From positions 1-5,002 of the forward strand of contig JBEKNT010000479.1 of the NCBI GenBank assembly GCA_049522565.1: 5,002 bases of DNA, read 5' to 3'. A program made the position numbers and the translations under genes. Every line of letters starts with the position of its first letter. Position 1 is the stretch's first letter. The notes under the pieces were generated by a model. The model searched no databases. It was not told where the DNA came from and saw only the letters and a list, made by a program, of their open reading frames with translations. Positions 1 through 5,002 of this stretch are shown here, one piece after another. The stretch comes from JASHVB01 sp049522565 (GTDB taxonomy: Bacteria; Pseudomonadota; Alphaproteobacteria; Acetobacterales; Acetobacteraceae).

Positions 1-403
1 CCCGGATTTCGCGATATACTACGTCATGTATCATTCATGAGACGCCGCCACCACGGCATCAGAATCGCAATCTTCGCTTCAGAACCTAAAATGATCCGCC
101 TCAGGTAGAACACAGTCAATAGGTGTTTCAGGAACAAATGTCCGCCAGGACATCCCGGAGGCTCAAAGCCGTCATCCCGTTCCCGGCCAAACCATGCCAC
201 CAGACGAATGGCCGATTGTCGGATCAGTTTCCCGGAAGCGGGCCGGCCGGAGTCCACCCAAAGCGGCGATGGCAGTGTCCCCCGGCGTGAACCCCGCATC
301 CAACCCTTTGCATCCATTCAAACCGACCCACTCCCCCACATCGGCCCCGCTTGCGCGCCGTATGACGAACCGCGCAGGCCCTTCCTGTCGAAATGCAACT
401 GCC
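1..403. other. Left-edge intergenic region, no supported gene
   Basis: I find no gene here that I can defend. By hand count the first 180 bases are about 51% G+C, against roughly 67-80% in lines sampled from the neighbouring genes, and composition rises again after about 180. An open frame on the minus strand (24-317, 97 codons) has no Shine-Dalgarno at a usable distance, and I recognise no family in its translation. A perfect 6-bp inverted repeat with a 4-base loop (ATGTCC/GGACAT, 138-153) and a 5-bp one (TCATG/CATGA, 24-40) are present but too short to interpret. The stretch could be a degraded insertion, a regulatory region for a gene left of the window, or the remains of a lost gene. Confidence 0.5.
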
Positions 404-1063
404 CTAGTACACCCCCGGAATCAGCCGCCACGTCCGCGCGCAATACCCATCGTACTCGGCACCGAACTGCGCGCGCAGCAGCCGCTCCTCCGCGCGGATG
501 CGCGCGACCAGCGGCGGGATGAACAGCGCCGCCAGCACCACGCCGACGCCGGAACGAAACGCCAGGCCCCACCCCAGCACGAAGCCCAGCATCCCCAGAT
601 AGCTGGGGTTGCGGATCGTCCCGAAGATGCCGTCGGTAACCAGCGTGTGCCCCGGCTGGATAGCCACCAGCCCGCTGAACCGATCGCCGAGCACGAATAC
701 CGGCCACAGCCGCAGCACACCTCCCACCGCGAACAGCACCACGCCAAGCCAGCGGACGGCATCGCCGTCGATCGTCCAGAACCCGGTCCGGTCGGTCCAG
801 GCCGGCAGCACGACGTCGAGCAATCCCAGCACGCCGAACACCGCCAGCACCCAGCGATTGCCGCGATCCTCGCGCACGCCGGTGCTCAGGTTGCCGCCGG
901 CGAACACCGAGACGCCGGCCATGACCCCGAGCGCGATGGTCAGCGCGACCAGTGCCGCGTGGGAAAAGAACGCCGCAAATCCGCCCCGGGCGAGGATCGC
1001 CACTCCGAGATAGGCCGCGGTGCTGACGACGATGAGCAGTAGTCTGATGGCTGGTGTGGGCAA
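404..1063 (-). CDS. Isoprenylcysteine carboxyl methyltransferase (ICMT)-family membrane protein
   Basis: This encodes a 219-residue integral membrane protein. Hydrophobic segments lie at roughly residues 5-24, 33-57, 71-90, 103-125, 154-170 and 172-185. The C-terminal half has the family signature: GIFGTIRNPSYLG at 145-157 (the usual R-[HN]-P-x-Y-x-G motif) and AEERLLRAQFGAEYDGY at 191-207, ending in TWRLIPGVY. In characterised members this region binds S-adenosylmethionine and the enzyme methylates a carboxyl or small lipid-like acceptor at the membrane. Bacterial homologues mostly have unknown substrates, so the exact reaction is open. The start is TTG at 1063-1061, chosen because GAGGAG lies 6 bases upstream and no ATG or GTG sits close by in frame. 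The frame stays open to 1657, but that part runs through the divergent genes and has no membrane-protein character. It is divergent from the microprotein gene across about 170 bases and stands alone on its strand here. Family assignment is firm; substrate is unknown. Confidence 0.9.
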   Translation of the reverse strand: MPTPAIRLLLIVVSTAAYLGVAILARGGFAAFFSHAALVALTIALGVMAGVSVFAGGNLSTGVREDRGNRWVLAVFGVLGLLDVVLPAWTDRTGFWTIDGDAVRWLGVVLFAVGGVLRLWPVFVLGDRFSGLVAIQPGHTLVTDGIFGTIRNPSYLGMLGFVLGWGLAFRSGVGVVLAALFIPPLVARIRAEERLLRAQFGAEYDGYCARTWRLIPGVY

Positions 1064-1069
1064 TCGTGT

Positions 1070-1075
1070 CTCCTC
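1070..1075 (-). promoter_or_regulatory. Ribosome binding site fixing a TTG start
   Basis: The minus strand reads GAGGAG here, six bases before the TTG at 1063-1061. It is the strongest Shine-Dalgarno near the start of the ICMT-like gene and is the reason for choosing TTG, which gives a protein beginning MPTPAIRLLL directly before the first membrane segment. Confidence 0.75.
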
Positions 1076-1222
1076 ACGTGGTGCGTGATCGGTCCCTGCG
1101 CGGACGTTGTGCGGCGGCCGGCGCGACGCAAGGTCACAGGCCGACCGCACCGCGCGCCGCGCCGCGTGGCGAAGATGACGCATCGGCGGCGTGCGTGCTA
1201 CGCTGCGCGCCGCGCTTGCACT

Positions 1223-1232
1223 GGAAGGAGAT
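1223..1232 (+). promoter_or_regulatory. Ribosome binding site of the 39-codon gene
   Basis: GGAAGGAGAT precedes the ATG at 1238, with seven bases between GGAG and the start codon. It is a near-ideal Shine-Dalgarno and, with the signal-peptide-like product, is the main reason for treating the short frame as a gene. I see no convincing -35/-10 pair upstream; a TGC-TACGCT sequence at 1196-1204 resembles an extended -10 only weakly. Confidence 0.7.
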
Positions 1233-1237
1233 CCGGG

Positions 1238-1357
1238 ATGATCAGACGCGTCATGCTTGCCGTTGCGGTGTTGGCCGGCCTGACCGGCGCGGTCATGGCT
1301 TCCGCGGGCGTGCTCTCTACGCCGGCCGCGGCCTGCAACGGCGACCACACGAGCTGA
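1238..1357 (+). CDS. Small signal-peptide-bearing microprotein (39 aa), hypothetical
   Basis: A 39-residue product beginning MIRRVMLAVAVLAGLTG: two arginines, then a hydrophobic core to about residue 27, then STPAAAC and the tail NGDHTS. This is the layout of an exported peptide. Signal peptidase I could cut after the AAA at 30-32. A lipoprotein-type cut before Cys33 is conceivable, but the expected Leu at -3 is missing. Either cut would release only seven residues (CNGDHTS), so the hydrophobic part may itself be the functional membrane peptide, or the frame may act as a leader peptide. The start is set by the strong Shine-Dalgarno. It lies 65 bases upstream of the dioxygenase start, and its stop is followed after six bases by a strong stem-loop, which suggests a shared transcript. 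I recognise no family. A bacteriocin-release (entericidin) type lipoprotein was considered, but the sequence resemblance is too slight. Confidence 0.6.
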   Translation: MIRRVMLAVAVLAGLTGAVMASAGVLSTPAAACNGDHTS

Positions 1358-1363
1358 CCAGGC

Positions 1364-1395
1364 CACGCGTCCGGTGCCGCGGCGCCGGGCGCGTG
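1364..1395 (+). promoter_or_regulatory. Strong RNA stem-loop between microprotein and dioxygenase
   Basis: The left arm CACGCGTCCGGTGC (1364-1377) pairs with GCGCCGGGCGCGTG (1382-1395) around a CGCG loop, giving 14 continuous pairs. Two of these are G-U in the plus-strand transcript (1370 with 1389, 1375 with 1384); in a minus-strand RNA the same positions would be A-C mismatches. The structure therefore fits a role in the plus-strand RNA. It starts six bases after the microprotein stop codon and ends 27 bases before the dioxygenase ATG. No U-run follows, so it is not a classic terminator. It could attenuate, stabilise mRNA ends or affect translation; which of these is not visible from sequence. 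Confidence 0.55.
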
Positions 1396-1422
1396 CGTCG
1401 CAACGGGATGGAGCCCCTCGCC

Positions 1423-2424
1423 ATGGAAGTGCAGTCGCTTGGCTATGTCGGCGTCGGCGCGGCCGACCTGTCGGACTGGACCGACTTCGCCACCAACTGG
1501 CTCGGCATGCAGATGGTCGAGCATGGCAACGCCACGCGCGCCTTCCGCATGGACGATCGCAAGCAGCGGCTGATCGTCGATCGCTCGCTGGCCGCCGGGG
1601 AGCGCTATTTCGGCTGGGAGGTGGCGGATACGGCGGCGCTCGATGCGCTGGCGGCACGGCTGGAGGCGGCCGGCGTGGCGGTGCGGCGCGAGACGGCGGC
1701 GCTGGCGGACCAGCGTTGCGTGCGCGGGTTGATCAGCTTCGCCGATCCCGCGGGCAATCGGCTGGAGGCATTCCATGGCGCGGCGATCGCCGATGAGGCG
1801 TTCACGCCGGGACGGGCGATTTCGGGGTTTCGTACCGGGCCGCTCGGGATGGGGCACGCGGTGTTCCATGTGAAGAACATCGACGACCTGATGGGATTTT
1901 ATCACGACGTGCTCGGCTTCGGCATCTCCGACTACATCCTGACGCCGTTCCGTGCGTTCTTCCTGCATGCCAATCCGCGCCACCACAGCGTGGCGTTCAT
2001 CGAGACCGGGCGGCAGGACCTGCATCACCTGATGGTGGAGCTGTATTCGCTGGACGATGTCGGGCAGGGTTACGACATCGCGCTGGGCGAGCCGGAGCGG
2101 ATCGCCACCACGCTGGGGCGGCATCCGAACGACGCGGTGACGTCGTTCTATTTGAAGTCGCCGTCGGGTTTCATGCTGGAATATGGCTGGGGCGGCAAAG
2201 TGGTCACGCCGGGTGCATGGACGCCGACCGAGGTGACGGTCGGGCCGAGCCTGTGGGGGCACGACCGCACCTGGCTGCCGGACGAGCAACGCGCGCAGGC
2301 GCGGACGATGCGGCTGAAGGCGGCCGCCGAGGGACATCGCGCACCGGTGCAGGTGATCGACGGCAACTACCAGCGCATGGCGGGCGTTTGCCCGTGGTGG
2401 GACGGGATGCGCGGCCAGGGGTAA
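1423..2424 (+). CDS. VOC-superfamily extradiol catechol dioxygenase (BphC type)
   Basis: A 333-residue type I extradiol dioxygenase, which opens a catechol ring next to the hydroxyls using O2 and a non-haem metal, normally Fe(II). There are two VOC modules. The N-terminal one (about 1-120) opens with MEVQSLGYVGVGAADLSDW, the usual start for this family, and has lost metal ligands as in BphC. The C-terminal one (about 140-275) is catalytic. Aligning by eye to Burkholderia BphC, ligands are His145 (GMGHAVFHV), His202 (DLHHLMVEL) and Glu253 (GFMLEYGWGG). His188 (NPRHHSVAF), His234 (LGRHPND) and Tyr243 (SFYLKSPSG) match active-site His195, His241 and Tyr250, with matching spacing between the last three positions. 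A tail of some 50 residues after SLWGHDR ends in GVCPWWDG and makes the protein about 35 residues longer than BphC (298). The start is ATG 1423 with GGAG nine bases upstream; ATG 1408 would add five residues. The natural substrate is not known, and no other ring-degradation gene is in view. Confidence 0.92.
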   Translation: MEVQSLGYVGVGAADLSDWTDFATNWLGMQMVEHGNATRAFRMDDRKQRLIVDRSLAAGERYFGWEVADTAALDALAARLEAAGVAVRRETAALADQRCVRGLISFADPAGNRLEAFHGAAIADEAFTPGRAISGFRTGPLGMGHAVFHVKNIDDLMGFYHDVLGFGISDYILTPFRAFFLHANPRHHSVAFIETGRQDLHHLMVELYSLDDVGQGYDIALGEPERIATTLGRHPNDAVTSFYLKSPSGFMLEYGWGGKVVTPGAWTPTEVTVGPSLWGHDRTWLPDEQRAQARTMRLKAAAEGHRAPVQVIDGNYQRMAGVCPWWDGMRGQG

Positions 2425-2465
2425 GGAACCACCGGCATACAGCCGTATTCCGCAACGTCGTAGCG

Positions 2466-2481
2466 CCCGGAGCCGTCCGGG
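2466..2481 (+). terminator. Small GC-rich hairpin after the dioxygenase gene
   Basis: CCCGGA (2466-2471) and TCCGGG (2476-2481) form a perfect 6-bp stem with a GCCG loop, 42 bases after the dioxygenase stop and 39 before the coiled-coil gene start. No T-run follows, so termination here is only a possibility. Apart from this hairpin I see nothing in the 95-base gap. Confidence 0.25.
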
Positions 2482-2519
2482 AGTAAGGTTGGCGCCGCGA
2501 CCCAGCCAGGATGCCGCGT

Positions 2520-2870
2520 ATGAGCGAAGACACGTTGAACCTGATCCTGCAACGGCTCGACCGGATGGAGCACGAGCAGACCGAACGCTTCGAGCGGATC
2601 GACCAGCGCTTCGAGCGGATCGACCAGCGCTTCGCGCAGGTCGAGCGCGAGCAGACGCGGCTGCGGACCGACCTGGTGAACCAGATGGAACGTGTGCTTG
2701 CAACGATGCAACTGGTCAGGGAGGACGTGACCGTCGCGATGGCGTACGCGGCGAGGGCCGACTCGGCGACCGATGCGACGGCGACGATCCAGCGCTCGCT
2801 GCAATCCCAACTCGGCCAGTTGCGCTCGCGTGTCGAACGGCTGGAAGGCAAGCAGGGCGACGGCGCATAA
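2520..2870 (+). CDS. Small coiled-coil protein with duplicated heptad, hypothetical
   Basis: A 116-residue, charged, soluble-looking protein beginning MSEDTLNLILQRLDR. Residues about 6-60 look like a coiled coil: Phe24, Ile27, Phe31, Ile34, Phe38, Val41, Leu48 and Leu52 fall at 3-4 spacing. A second helix with similar spacing lies at about 88-110 (Ile90, Leu94, Leu101, Val105, Leu108), after an Ala-rich linker (70-88). RFERIDQ occurs twice in tandem (23-29, 30-36), followed by the related RFAQVER. There is no signal peptide, membrane segment or catalytic motif. The start is ATG 2520, because AGG lies nine bases upstream; ATG 2511 would add three residues but has AGG touching it. It lies 95 bases after the dioxygenase on the same strand and converges on the Hint protein gene. 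I do not recognise a named family. An oligomerising or scaffold protein is the most that can be inferred. Confidence 0.72.
   Translation: MSEDTLNLILQRLDRMEHEQTERFERIDQRFERIDQRFAQVEREQTRLRTDLVNQMERVLATMQLVREDVTVAMAYAARADSATDATATIQRSLQSQLGQLRSRVERLEGKQGDGA
2586..2627 (+). repeat. Exact 21-bp tandem duplication
   Basis: A 21-base unit beginning CGCTTCGAGCGG occurs twice without a mismatch at 2586-2606 and 2607-2627, and the first seven bases of a third copy follow (2628-2634). Each copy encodes one heptad, RFERIDQ, in the coiled-coil gene. Gain or loss of a unit would lengthen or shorten the coil by one heptad without a frameshift. Confidence 0.9.
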
Positions 2871-2879
2871 TATGAAACC

Positions 2880-2902
2880 CCTCTCCCACGCAGTGGGAGA
2901 GG
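2880..2902 (+). terminator. Hairpin downstream of the coiled-coil gene
   Basis: This is the first arm of the REP-like doublet: ten pairs with a GCA loop, beginning ten bases after the TAA at 2868-2870. There is no proper U-run (TTGAGTG follows), so it may end or stabilise the plus-strand transcript, but intrinsic termination is uncertain. Confidence 0.4.
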
Positions 2903-2938
2903 TTGAGTGAGGGTGCAACGTGCCGCACGCACCACCCT

Positions 2939-2965
2939 ATCCTCTCCCGCTTCGCGGCAGAGGAT
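2939..2965 (-). terminator. Hairpin downstream of the Hint protein gene
   Basis: This is the second arm of the doublet, beginning five bases beyond the TAG of the minus-strand Hint gene (2973-2971). It has twelve positions with one C-C mismatch and a three-base loop. Read on the minus strand it is followed by TAGGGTGG rather than Us. It probably protects or ends the transcript and helps insulate the two convergent genes. Confidence 0.4.
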
Positions 2966-2970
2966 TTCCG

Positions 2971-5002
2971 CTACGCCGCCAGGACCATCGGATCGGCCAG
3001 ATATTGCGTCGTCCCGCCGAGATGCAGTTCCAGCTCGAGCGGCCCGCTGAACCCCGCGAACACCTCCGCCGGCAGCACCCCCTCCCCATCCGTCCAGCGT
3101 ACCCCAACCTCCTGCTCGAACGGGTGAAAACCCTGCGCCAGCAGCGCATCCTCCGCCTCGATCACGACCAGCCGCGCGCCACGGCGCAGCACCACGCGCC
3201 GCAGCGCCACGCCGAGCGGGCGCGGATCGCGCGCCCAGCCGAGTTCCTGCGGCACCCCGATCCGCGACACCGCGCGCACGCAAACCGGCCGCCCTGGTAA
3301 ACGGAACAAGTGCGCCGTCCGGCACGACCAGGCGGTATCCACCCGAACCCCATCGACCAGCAGGTGCAGGTCCGGATCGTCGGTCACCGGGAAACCCGGC
3401 CGCGGACCGGCGCGCTCCAGCAGCCGCCGCCACACCGCATCCACCACCGCCCCGCCGGTCAGCACCGGCGCGCATGGCGGCAGCGGCGGCATTCCCCAGC
3501 CGCTATTGGCATTGGCGAACAGCCAGCGATTGCCGTCGTCGCGATAGCTCTCCGCCGGCGCGCCGTTCGCCAGCAGCACGTCGTGGGCGTCCAATTCGAC
3601 ATGGTACAGCGCCACTTCCTGCGCGCGGTCGTCCCACAGGATCGAGCGATGGTTGACCAGGAACTCGACCGGGATCAGCACGCCGTCCAACCACAACGCG
3701 TGCCCCTTCGTGACGTGCAGATCGTGGTGCGGCACGTTGGCCGCCAGTGCGCCCTTGCGCACGATCACCGGCGTCGCCGCGCTGCGCCTGCCCCGCGCCG
3801 CCAGCACGCGGCCAACGCCGATCCACACGATGGGCCGCGCCGCGCCCCTCGCCGTCAGCACCATGTCGCCGACCGCCAGCCGCTCCACCAGCACCTCCCC
3901 GCCGGGCGTTGCCAGCCGCGTGCCGGCGCAGAAACACAGCGCGGTGACGTCGGCGCCGGTCGCGTTGTCGCTGAGCGCCTGCACCGTGCCGCTGACCCCG
4001 AGCGACAGCGGAAACGACGCGCTGCCGCCGCCAGCAGGCGCGGTGTAGTCGAGCTGCCCATCGCCGGGGTACGAAACACTGCCGGGCGCGACACCACGCA
4101 GGTCGATCGTCTCGTTCTCGGCGAAATTGGCGACCGAGCCCGCCATGCTCGCCGTGCTGTCCACCACCAGCTCGGCGCCGCTGCCGGCGAACACGATCGT
4201 TTCGTTGCTCGCCAGCGTGCCGGCGATCTCCAGCGTGGCGCCGGCCGCGAGCGTGTTTCCAATGTCCAGCGTGTTGTCGCCGGCCAGCGTCCAGGTGGCG
4301 CCCGGATCGACGATGACGTGGGAGAAGTCGAGGTACCGGCTGCCAAGGCCATCCAGCGTCCCGGCGCCGCCGCTCGCCAGCTCCAGCGTGCTGCTGGATC
4401 CCGCGCCGCCATCGACCGTGCCGGCGAATACCGCACCCGGATCGACGATCAGCCGGTTCGCAAAGCCGGCGCCGAACGAAATGGCGTCGAGCGTGCCGCC
4501 GATGAAGCCGGCGTTTTCGATCGTGCCGACACCGCCGGAGAGGTTGATGCCGATGCCGGTGCCGGTGATGACGCCGCTGGACGCATTGCTGACCGATCCG
4601 CCGTTTTGCAGCAGGATGCCGGTGCTGTCGGCGCCGGTGGCGCCGATGCTGCCGGCATTCGCCACGCTGCCGGCCGACAGGTTCAGCCCGCCCTTGCCGC
4701 CGGTGATCGTGCCCAGGTTCTGGTTGGTCACCGACGCGGCACGCGCCACGCCATAATAGTCGCCGCTGACCAGGCCGTCGTTCACCACCGTGCCGGCGCC
4801 GGCGGACATGTTGATGCCCAGCCCGCTGGCGGTGACGGTGCCGCCCGATTGGTTGGTGACCGCCCCGTTGGATTGCAACAGGATGCCGATCCCGTAGGTG
4901 CCGTCGGCGATGATGGTGCCGGCGTTGACCAGGCTGCCCGAGGACAGGTTCGCGCCGCCATGGCTGCCGACGATCGTCCCGTCGGTCTGGTTGTACACCC
5001 AG
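2971..5002 (-). CDS. Beta-repeat surface protein with Hint domain, 5' end outside window
   Basis: The gene runs off the right edge; 675 residues from 4998 to the stop at 2971 are visible (numbered here from 4998), and the frame continues upstream as WVYNQ. Residues 1-178 are Gly/Asn/Ser/Thr-rich repeats (NLSAGSVANAGSI type) expected to form a beta-solenoid as in autotransporter-like passengers; 179-350 continue as irregular beta repeats. A Hint domain (Hint_2 type, about 352-495) begins LCFCAGTRLATPGGEVLVE, with candidate nucleophile Cys355, a TxxH motif (Thr430-His433 in HVTKGHAL) and HDVLLANG near its end (Asn478). Hint folds in inteins, hedgehog and BIL proteins cut or rearrange the chain at that Cys; activity here is inferred. 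A 180-residue tail (496-675) follows, rich in Arg and hydrophobic strands, ending PMVLAA; I see no transporter barrel. The likely location is secreted or on the cell surface. The signal sequence and secretion route lie outside the window. It converges on the coiled-coil gene, 100 bases away. Confidence 0.9.
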   Translation of the reverse strand, partial: WVYNQTDGTIVGSHGGANLSSGSLVNAGTIIADGTYGIGILLQSNGAVTNQSGGTVTASGLGINMSAGAGTVVNDGLVSGDYYGVARAASVTNQNLGTITGGKGGLNLSAGSVANAGSIGATGADSTGILLQNGGSVSNASSGVITGTGIGINLSGGVGTIENAGFIGGTLDAISFGAGFANRLIVDPGAVFAGTVDGGAGSSSTLELASGGAGTLDGLGSRYLDFSHVIVDPGATWTLAGDNTLDIGNTLAAGATLEIAGTLASNETIVFAGSGAELVVDSTASMAGSVANFAENETIDLRGVAPGSVSYPGDGQLDYTAPAGGGSASFPLSLGVSGTVQALSDNATGADVTALCFCAGTRLATPGGEVLVERLAVGDMVLTARGAARPIVWIGVGRVLAARGRRSAATPVIVRKGALAANVPHHDLHVTKGHALWLDGVLIPVEFLVNHRSILWDDRAQEVALYHVELDAHDVLLANGAPAESYRDDGNRWLFANANSGWGMPPLPPCAPVLTGGAVVDAVWRRLLERAGPRPGFPVTDDPDLHLLVDGVRVDTAWSCRTAHLFRLPGRPVCVRAVSRIGVPQELGWARDPRPLGVALRRVVLRRGARLVVIEAEDALLAQGFHPFEQEVGVRWTDGEGVLPAEVFAGFSGPLELELHLGGTTQYLADPMVLAA
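4465..4998 (-). repeat. Two 267-bp in-frame repeats (89-residue superunits)
   Basis: Residues 1-89 and 90-178 of the visible Hint protein align without gaps. Each superunit is a 46-residue plus a 43-residue half, each half opening with V-[TSY]-N. Shared landmarks include GILLQ at 38-42 and 127-131, NAG at 25-27 and 114-116, and GIN(M/L)S at 61-65 and 150-154. At DNA level a 15-base stretch starting at 4606 and one at 4873 differ at one base and are exactly 267 bases apart. Copies have diverged but kept frame and length. More copies may lie beyond the right edge. Confidence 0.8.

Larger units (their letters stand above)
2878..2965. repeat. REP/BIME-like inverted hairpin doublet between convergent genes
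   Basis: Two hairpins of related sequence face each other. The first (2880-2902) has arms CCTCTCCCAC and GTGGGAGAGG around a GCA loop. The second (2939-2965) has CCTCTCCCGC and GCGGCAGAGG around TTC, with one C-C mismatch and two outer A-T pairs. Each is followed on its own strand by a G-rich tail: GAGTGAGGGTGC after the first, and TAGGGTGGTGCG after the second read on the minus strand. Stem, tail, spacer, inverted tail, stem is the plan of a REP pair. Elements with a CCTCTCCC...GGGAGAGG stem and GTGAGGG tail are, from general knowledge, common between genes in many proteobacteria. Copy number in this genome cannot be judged from one window. Confidence 0.65.

Noticed and set aside
138..153. 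Perfect 6-bp inverted repeat ATGTCC/GGACAT
   Set aside because: Too short and isolated to claim as an operator or terminator; such repeats arise by chance in a window of this size.
24..317. 97-codon open frame on the minus strand
   Set aside because: No Shine-Dalgarno at a sensible distance (GGGGAG is about 13 bases away) and no recognisable domain in the translation; left as a possible remnant only.
194..1042. 282-codon open frame on the plus strand
   Set aside because: It is antisense to the ICMT-like gene; its product is low-complexity Pro/Arg/His/Gln-rich, as expected from a GC-rich shadow frame.
1054..1422. N-terminal extension of the dioxygenase frame
   Set aside because: Family members begin near MxxxSLGYVG; the extension is Arg-rich and overlaps the microprotein gene and the stem-loop.
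1064..1657. Upstream extension of the ICMT frame
   Set aside because: The frame stays open only because of high G+C; the added residues are Arg/Pro-rich, overlap the divergent genes, and the Shine-Dalgarno points to TTG at 1063.
1198..2703. 501-codon open frame on the minus strand
   Set aside because: It lies antisense across the dioxygenase and the coiled-coil gene; both have clear family or structural signals on the other strand, while this frame is Arg/Pro/His-rich with none.
2880..2965. CRISPR-like or attachment-site reading of the paired repeats
   Set aside because: There are only two inverted, non-identical copies with no spacer series and no integrase or Cas gene; a REP-like doublet explains them better.
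2204..3475. 423-codon open frame on the minus strand
   Set aside because: It spans the convergent intergenic repeat and overlaps the Hint gene in another frame, with low-complexity Gly/Ala/Arg content.
4127..4756. 209-codon open frame on the plus strand
   Set aside because: It is antisense to the repeat region of the Hint protein; its Pro/Ser/Ala/Val periodicity mirrors the repeats on the real coding strand.

Overview
The window is GC-rich (sampled coding lines run about 67-80% G+C) and looks like an alphaproteobacterium. The best guess is the Acetobacteraceae (Rhodospirillales). That rests mainly on the large minus-strand protein, a beta-repeat passenger fused to a Hint domain with a CFCAGT start motif and a conserved C-terminal tail, an architecture I associate with that family. 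The taxonomic call is inference.

Layout from left to right. Bases 1-403 hold no gene I can support; the first ~180 bases are clearly lower in G+C (about 51%). A 219-residue membrane methyltransferase of the isoprenylcysteine carboxyl methyltransferase (ICMT) type lies on the minus strand (404-1063) and starts at TTG behind a strong Shine-Dalgarno. Divergent from it on the plus strand are three genes. The first is a 39-codon gene for a signal-peptide-like microprotein (1238-1357). The second is a BphC-type extradiol ring-cleavage dioxygenase of the VOC superfamily (1423-2424) with its metal ligands and active-site residues intact. The third is a 116-residue coiled-coil protein (2520-2870) containing an exact 21-bp duplication. 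A 14-bp RNA-type stem-loop (1364-1395) fills the gap between the microprotein and the dioxygenase. The coiled-coil gene converges on the large Hint-domain protein (minus strand, 2971 to beyond the right edge). Two facing hairpins with similar tails, a REP/BIME-like doublet, lie between their stop codons.

The genes do not form an obvious pathway. The dioxygenase points to catabolism of an aromatic catechol, but no ring hydroxylase, hydrolase or regulator is visible. The ICMT-like enzyme, microprotein and Hint protein each relate to the membrane or cell surface, but nothing ties them together functionally. I see no mobile-element gene, tRNA, rRNA or CRISPR array. The points most worth a second look are the microprotein plus hairpin leader of the dioxygenase, the exact 267-bp internal duplication in the surface protein, and the single-heptad tandem repeat in the coiled-coil gene.
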